This document shows positions 8,504 through 11,493 of a stretch of DNA of 11,493 nt, piece by piece (position 1 is the stretch's first letter; every line of letters begins with the position of its first letter). Source of the DNA: Cephalothrix simula (lineage: Eukaryota; Nemertea; Palaeonemertea; Archinemertea; Cephalotrichidae); NCBI GenBank assembly GCA_035591015.1, contig JAXIUW010200288.1, positions 1 to 11,493 of the forward strand, read 5' to 3'. The position numbers were made by a program, and so were the translations under genes. The notes beneath the pieces were generated by a model, which was not told the origin of the DNA, made no database searches, and saw only the letters and a program-made list of their open reading frames with translations.

Positions 8504-8774
8504 CTATATACCACTAGAGTCGGGATTTTTATCCAAGAGGGAAGGGGGCCACTGCAAGCCCATATGAAGTGCACTGAGCTCTTCGGGCGCTTTCGCAGTT
8601 CCTAGTCCCCGCTCCACTTTTTTAACGCTGATCGAGCCACCATCTGCCGACGGTAAGACTCGAACTATGACGAAGGATTTTACGTCATGACCCAGGTCTA
8701 GTTCAGCGCAGAAGCACATTTCAATATTGAAATGTGCTACTGTTCAGCGCCTTTAACCACTCGGCCATCCAGAC
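8504..8774 (-). mobile_element. tRNA-derived SINE-like element (head clear, limits uncertain)
   Basis: On the minus strand TGGCCGAGTGG (8767-8757) matches the A box of class II tRNAs (Leu/Ser type), preceded by seven bases that could be the 5' acceptor strand. AGTTCGAGTC (8666-8657) matches a B box. Between them TGACG...CGTCA could be a long variable arm. The T stem and the 3' acceptor strand do not pair, so it is not a working tRNA gene. A GC-richer body with a long open frame follows on the minus strand down to about 8504, unlike the AT-rich surroundings. This arrangement, a Pol III-type promoter head plus an unrelated body, fits a SINE or a degenerate tRNA pseudogene. The 3' end was set by composition only, and no poly-A or simple-repeat tail is clear. 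Confidence 0.5.
8701..8750. repeat. Small palindromic insertion with 9-bp direct repeats inside the tRNA-like head
   Basis: GTTCAGCGC occurs at 8701-8709 and again at 8742-8750. Between them lies a 32-base segment whose core (8713-8738) is a perfect 26-base palindrome centred on CAATATTG; allowing one mismatch it extends to 8709-8742. Removing 41 bases (one repeat plus the segment) would bring the A and B boxes to about 49 bases apart, a normal class II tRNA spacing. This supports a later insertion with target-site duplication rather than a tRNA intron. Confidence 0.6.
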
Positions 8775-8946
8775 AGAACAGCACTGAGAATCGAGACTTT
8801 AGATTCCTCAACATCTACATATACGAAGAACTAAGAGGAAGCCTACTTGAGATTAGTGGAAGTAAATTTAAGTCCATCCAAGTCAATGTACAGAGTTTGG
8901 AACCTATAACCTACCATCACAAAATCAGGTTTTTTTAAAGAAAAAA

Positions 8947-8953
8947 ACTTACC
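8947..8953 (-). promoter_or_regulatory. Candidate 5' splice site
   Basis: On the minus strand AAAACG is followed by GTAAGT (8952-8947), a near-consensus donor. The frame ending in it (FNMLK plus two leftover bases CG) is open for about 30 codons upstream. Its leftover two bases match the phase needed by the exon starting at 5972. However, the peptide is not convincing and no good acceptor bounds it, so it may be chance or an untranslated exon. Confidence 0.2.
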
Positions 8954-9400
8954 GTTTTAGCATATTAAACTGATTGATTTGGATCCAGTTGGAGGTTGAA
9001 GTAACTTTAAAAATGTGTCTACACCTACACGCAAATATTATGCATTTATAAATGGTTTATACAGTGACTTATTTTTAAGGTATACCATATAGGTATAAAC
9101 ATGCATTCAATATTTCGCATTACTATTGTTATACATGTATTATTATAAAAAAATACCACAATGGCTTGCACAAAGGTTCACAATGAAAAAACGATGATGA
9201 AAATATATATAATGTATTGAATGATCAAAACAAACTTCAATGGTATAAAAATAGAATAAAACCTGATAAAACTCATATGAAAGGATATACATTTTTTGTA
9301 AGGTAACTTATGTTCTAGAAGAGCTGCTTGACAGAAGCCAGTAAACAGGTATATAATTATTTGATTGGATTTTTAAGAAGCATAAAAACAAGAAATTGAA
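8954..9400. other. Non-coding AT-rich stretch
   Basis: Nothing recognisable apart from the sequence leading into the candidate donor at 8953. No long frames or clear repeats. Confidence 0.4.
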
Positions 9401-9570
9401 AGGCTGTTCTAGAGTCACCATCGCTTGCGAAAATATTCGCCAGCGATCAAATACGAGAGCGCAGGAACCGTAACATTTGTATTCAATACATAATATTACA
9501 AAGCTTCGGCGCTCTGATATCTGTTCGCAGGCGATTATTTTTGCCAGCGATGATGACTCTATAACAGCCT
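9401..9570. mobile_element. 170-bp hairpin MITE-like element
   Basis: The 62-base arms 9401-9462 and 9509-9570 are reverse complements at about 52 of 62 positions, starting AGGCTGTT and ending GAGCGC at the inner edge. The 46-base centre is itself partly self-complementary (GTAACATTT...AATATTAC), so almost the whole element folds on itself. Arm edges are sharp, as expected of an inserted element. I see no obvious target-site duplication and no coding capacity; a 93-codon minus-strand frame across it looks accidental. A miniature inverted-repeat transposable element is the likeliest identity; the superfamily is unknown. Confidence 0.7.
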
Positions 9571-10305
9571 TAAACAAAATTCCTAACATGTAAGCTATAG
9601 GCCTACATTATAATACAAATGTTTTAAAATATATCATAATAAACCAGTTGAGACGGTTCTATGAGTTCCGAAATGTGTAAAAACTTTTGATCAAACTATA
9701 TACATGATAGTGTTTTGCGCAATGTCCTACGTCCAAAAAAATTAAATGCCAATTGACCTGTTAATTTCAAAAATCCAAATAATGAAGGAATGCTAAGTAT
9801 TATTGAACTACTACTTGACGACTGGATGTATGAAAGACAGTTTTGTTTGATATCGTAGTAAAATCTCTTACTGAATTCTTTGTTCTAGTCAGGTCCTGGT
9901 TCTACTATTTGCTAGTTTTGCCTATTTGCATTAAAAACAATTGCTACTGCACTGTTTTAGTTTTCAAGTCCAGCAAATGTTTTTCCAGTTCAATCAGGAG
10001 CAACTCAACTGATCAAATTTATCAAAATTTTAAAACATTTATGTATTTTGAAAAACATCAAGAATAGTGCAATTACAACTATAACTAGTCAGTATTTGCA
10101 TAACCGTATTTGTAAATTATTATTTTCTACTATCAAGAGCAATTAGTATAAAATACGTGATTATCATGATTAACCATACCTGGAGGGTATCAAATATATA
10201 GCTATAATCCTGATTAACTGAATTTGTGAATTTTGGCTTTGTACAATACAGCAAATGACAACCATGATATAATCACAATAGGTAAGAAAGAAGAAGATAA
10301 TTTGA
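9571..10305. other. Non-coding AT-rich stretch
   Basis: The short frames here are Phe-, Ile- and Tyr-rich, as expected of AT-rich DNA read by chance. A consensus-like AATAG|GTAAGA donor occurs on the plus strand at 10277-10287, but no exon could be tied to it. Confidence 0.4.
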
Positions 10306-10515
10306 TCATCATACCGGGTTATGTCACAGCACGCAAAGTTTTTCAAATACCATATCACATTATTGAATAGCAAAAAATTTTCAGTCTGGGACAGTGACCA
10401 ACCGGCGAAATACATCAAATTTTTTTCTAAACATATTTTTGGTGATGAAGAACTTCAGATGACAAAACCTAAGAGCAGAGGACTGACAAAAATTGTGATA
10501 CGCCATACGTGCTAG
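10306..10515 (+). CDS. Unrecognised short protein-like open frame
   Basis: The frame is open from after a TGA at 10303 to a TAG at 10513-10515. An ATG at 10321 would give 64 residues, in a weak start context. The peptide is lysine- and phenylalanine-rich but looks structured: KKFSVWDSDQPAKYIKFF, then SKHIFGDEELQMTKPKSRG. An AATAAA follows at 10562-10567, about 47 bases after the stop, so this could be a complete short gene or a last exon. A possible acceptor (TTATGTCACAG) overlaps the first codons. The spacing of hydrophobics around FFSKHIFGDEEL faintly recalls BEN domains, but the length is too short and I do not claim it. Transposon-derived or chance origins remain open. Confidence 0.3.
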   Translation, partial: SSYRVMSQHAKFFKYHITLLNSKKFSVWDSDQPAKYIKFFSKHIFGDEELQMTKPKSRGLTKIVIRHTC

Positions 10516-11078
10516 ATTCCTAGATGAGTTTTTTGGTTAACATTCGTCATTTGAGTTTCAAAATAAATTATCTCTACCAAAGCCAATCCTCTTTTGTAGT
10601 TTATATAGAATAGTATAAAAATATACAATACAACTAAAAAGTACCCAACAAAGTATTCCCAGGCAATATGATTGCGGACAAGTAGGCTAGATAGTGGTTT
10701 GAAGTAGTTGGTTTCATTATGAATTCCAAATAAAATTTAAAATCAAGAATCTTTTTTCAATGTGAAAAGTAGCAGCTGTTTTTATATCCAGGTATTACTT
10801 TTCCTCTTTTTAAATAAAATAATTTTACCACACTAGAAAATTCAAAACTCATAGATCAGTTTGGTGGTAGTTGGTGACCTCAAAATGATTTCTCACAAAA
10901 TGAAATCCATGATTTGGAATTGGAAATTCAAACTAATCTTCCAAAATTACCTATTATAAGCAAGTGGTGTGTGGTGTGGTATGAACCAGATAAATATCTA
11001 AATTTACCTCATTTACTCACTACTCAGTAGTCTGCTCACTATACTGAAAATCACGACAACCTTTGCTGTTGAACTTAA
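10516..11078. other. Non-coding stretch between two unrecognised frames
   Basis: It contains AATAAA motifs on the plus strand at 10562-10567 and near 10730 and 10815, which could serve as polyadenylation signals for the frame ending at 10515. A GTGGTGTGTGGTGTGG run lies near 10964-10979. Nothing else is recognised. Confidence 0.4.
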
Positions 11079-11279
11079 GTGACACGTCAAACTCAAGCTG
11101 AAAAGCTAAAGCAGGTGCCTCCTTCACACTACTCAATGCCAATAAGAGAACTTCTACAAAATAAGTACCCACATATTTTTACTAATAAGCTGTTAAAGGC
11201 TTCAGCACGACTGTTAAGAAAATGGAGAACAACGAACAAGAGAATACTGAAAATGATTTTTGCTGACACTGCACAATGA
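11079..11279 (+). CDS. Unrecognised short protein-like open frame
   Basis: The frame begins after an in-frame TGA at about 11070 and ends at a TGA at 11277-11279. It has no ATG at its start (first codon GTG); the first ATG is internal, in SHYSMPIRELL. The peptide is basic and helix-prone, with MPIRELLQNKYPHIFTNK followed by LLKASARLLRKWRTTNKR. It shares strand and lysine-rich style with the frame at 10306-10515 about 560 bases upstream, so both may be pieces of one gene or one decayed element. No AATAAA follows closely. No family is recognised. Confidence 0.22.
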   Translation: MTRQTQAEKLKQVPPSHYSMPIRELLQNKYPHIFTNKLLKASARLLRKWRTTNKRILKMIFADTAQ

Positions 11280-11493
11280 TTTTATTCCTCCAAAAACCGG
11301 AATCAACCTCTAAAATCAAAAGACCCTCAAAAAGTAACCAAATTCGTTTAAACCTTAACATATCTTTAAAAAAATACCTAGAGGACAGTATGGCACCATT
11401 TTGCCTTCTTTAAGTAGATTTCCGGTGGAATTATTGAAGCGGAAAGGAGAAAGTAAAAAAATTCAAAAAATGATACATTTCATTTACAAGCAA

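Noticed and set aside
8657-8774. Functional tRNA-Leu or tRNA-Ser gene with an intron
   Set aside because: The A and B boxes are present, but the T stem and acceptor stem do not pair, and the direct repeats mark the extra segment as an insertion.
9308-9589. 93-codon minus-strand frame
   Set aside because: It mostly crosses the hairpin element at 9401-9570, and no family is recognised.
10321-10515. BEN-domain identity
   Set aside because: Only a faint pattern around FFSKHIFGDEEL; too short and unverified to name.
1-11493. CRISPR array, rRNA gene, integrated virus or intact transposase
   Set aside because: No regularly spaced repeats, rRNA-like sequence or long polymerase or transposase frame was seen on either strand.

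Overview
This is an AT-rich, gene-poor stretch of eukaryotic, almost certainly animal, nuclear DNA. Signs of this are a well-formed spliceosomal 3' splice site in front of the only convincing coding exon, long AT-rich non-coding stretches, a C-terminal prenylation signal in that exon, a tRNA-derived repeat, and many short fold-back elements. The repeat style and the paralemmin-like protein tail suggest an invertebrate, perhaps a mollusc, but the sequence alone does not settle that. I see no bacterial operon structure, rRNA gene, CRISPR array or intact transposase.

Layout. 1-660: non-coding, with a C13 run and a short direct repeat. 665-2070: non-coding, with two pairs of short terminal inverted repeats (665-955 and 1172-1337) and a hairpin at 1491-1549. 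2078-2918: a diverged tandem duplication followed by a cluster of small inverted repeats. 3104-3300: a 31-bp tandem repeat and degenerate relatives. 3300-5090: nothing recognisable apart from a small hairpin. 5092-5581: probable 3' UTR of the gene that follows on the minus strand. 5582-5972 (minus): the last coding exon of a paralemmin-like protein ending in a polybasic, multi-cysteine CaaX box. 6050-6076: a perfect palindrome in the adjoining intron. 6232-6779: a large fold-back element. 6780-7930: AT-rich, with a short tandem duplication. 7940-8212 (plus): an unrecognised open frame. About 8504-8774 (minus): a tRNA-headed SINE-like element split by a small palindrome flanked by 9-bp direct repeats. 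8947-8953 (minus): a strong but unproven splice donor. 9401-9570: a 170-bp hairpin element, probably a MITE. 10306-10515 and 11079-11279 (plus): two short protein-like open frames that I cannot name. The rest is non-coding.

The only gene with good support is the minus-strand paralemmin-like one. Its upstream exons should lie at higher coordinates, inside or beyond this window, so most of 6000-11493 may be its intron sequence, where the fold-back elements and the SINE sit. I found no evidence for a new multi-gene system. The notable points are the lipid-anchored protein tail and an unusual density of hairpin-forming repeats.
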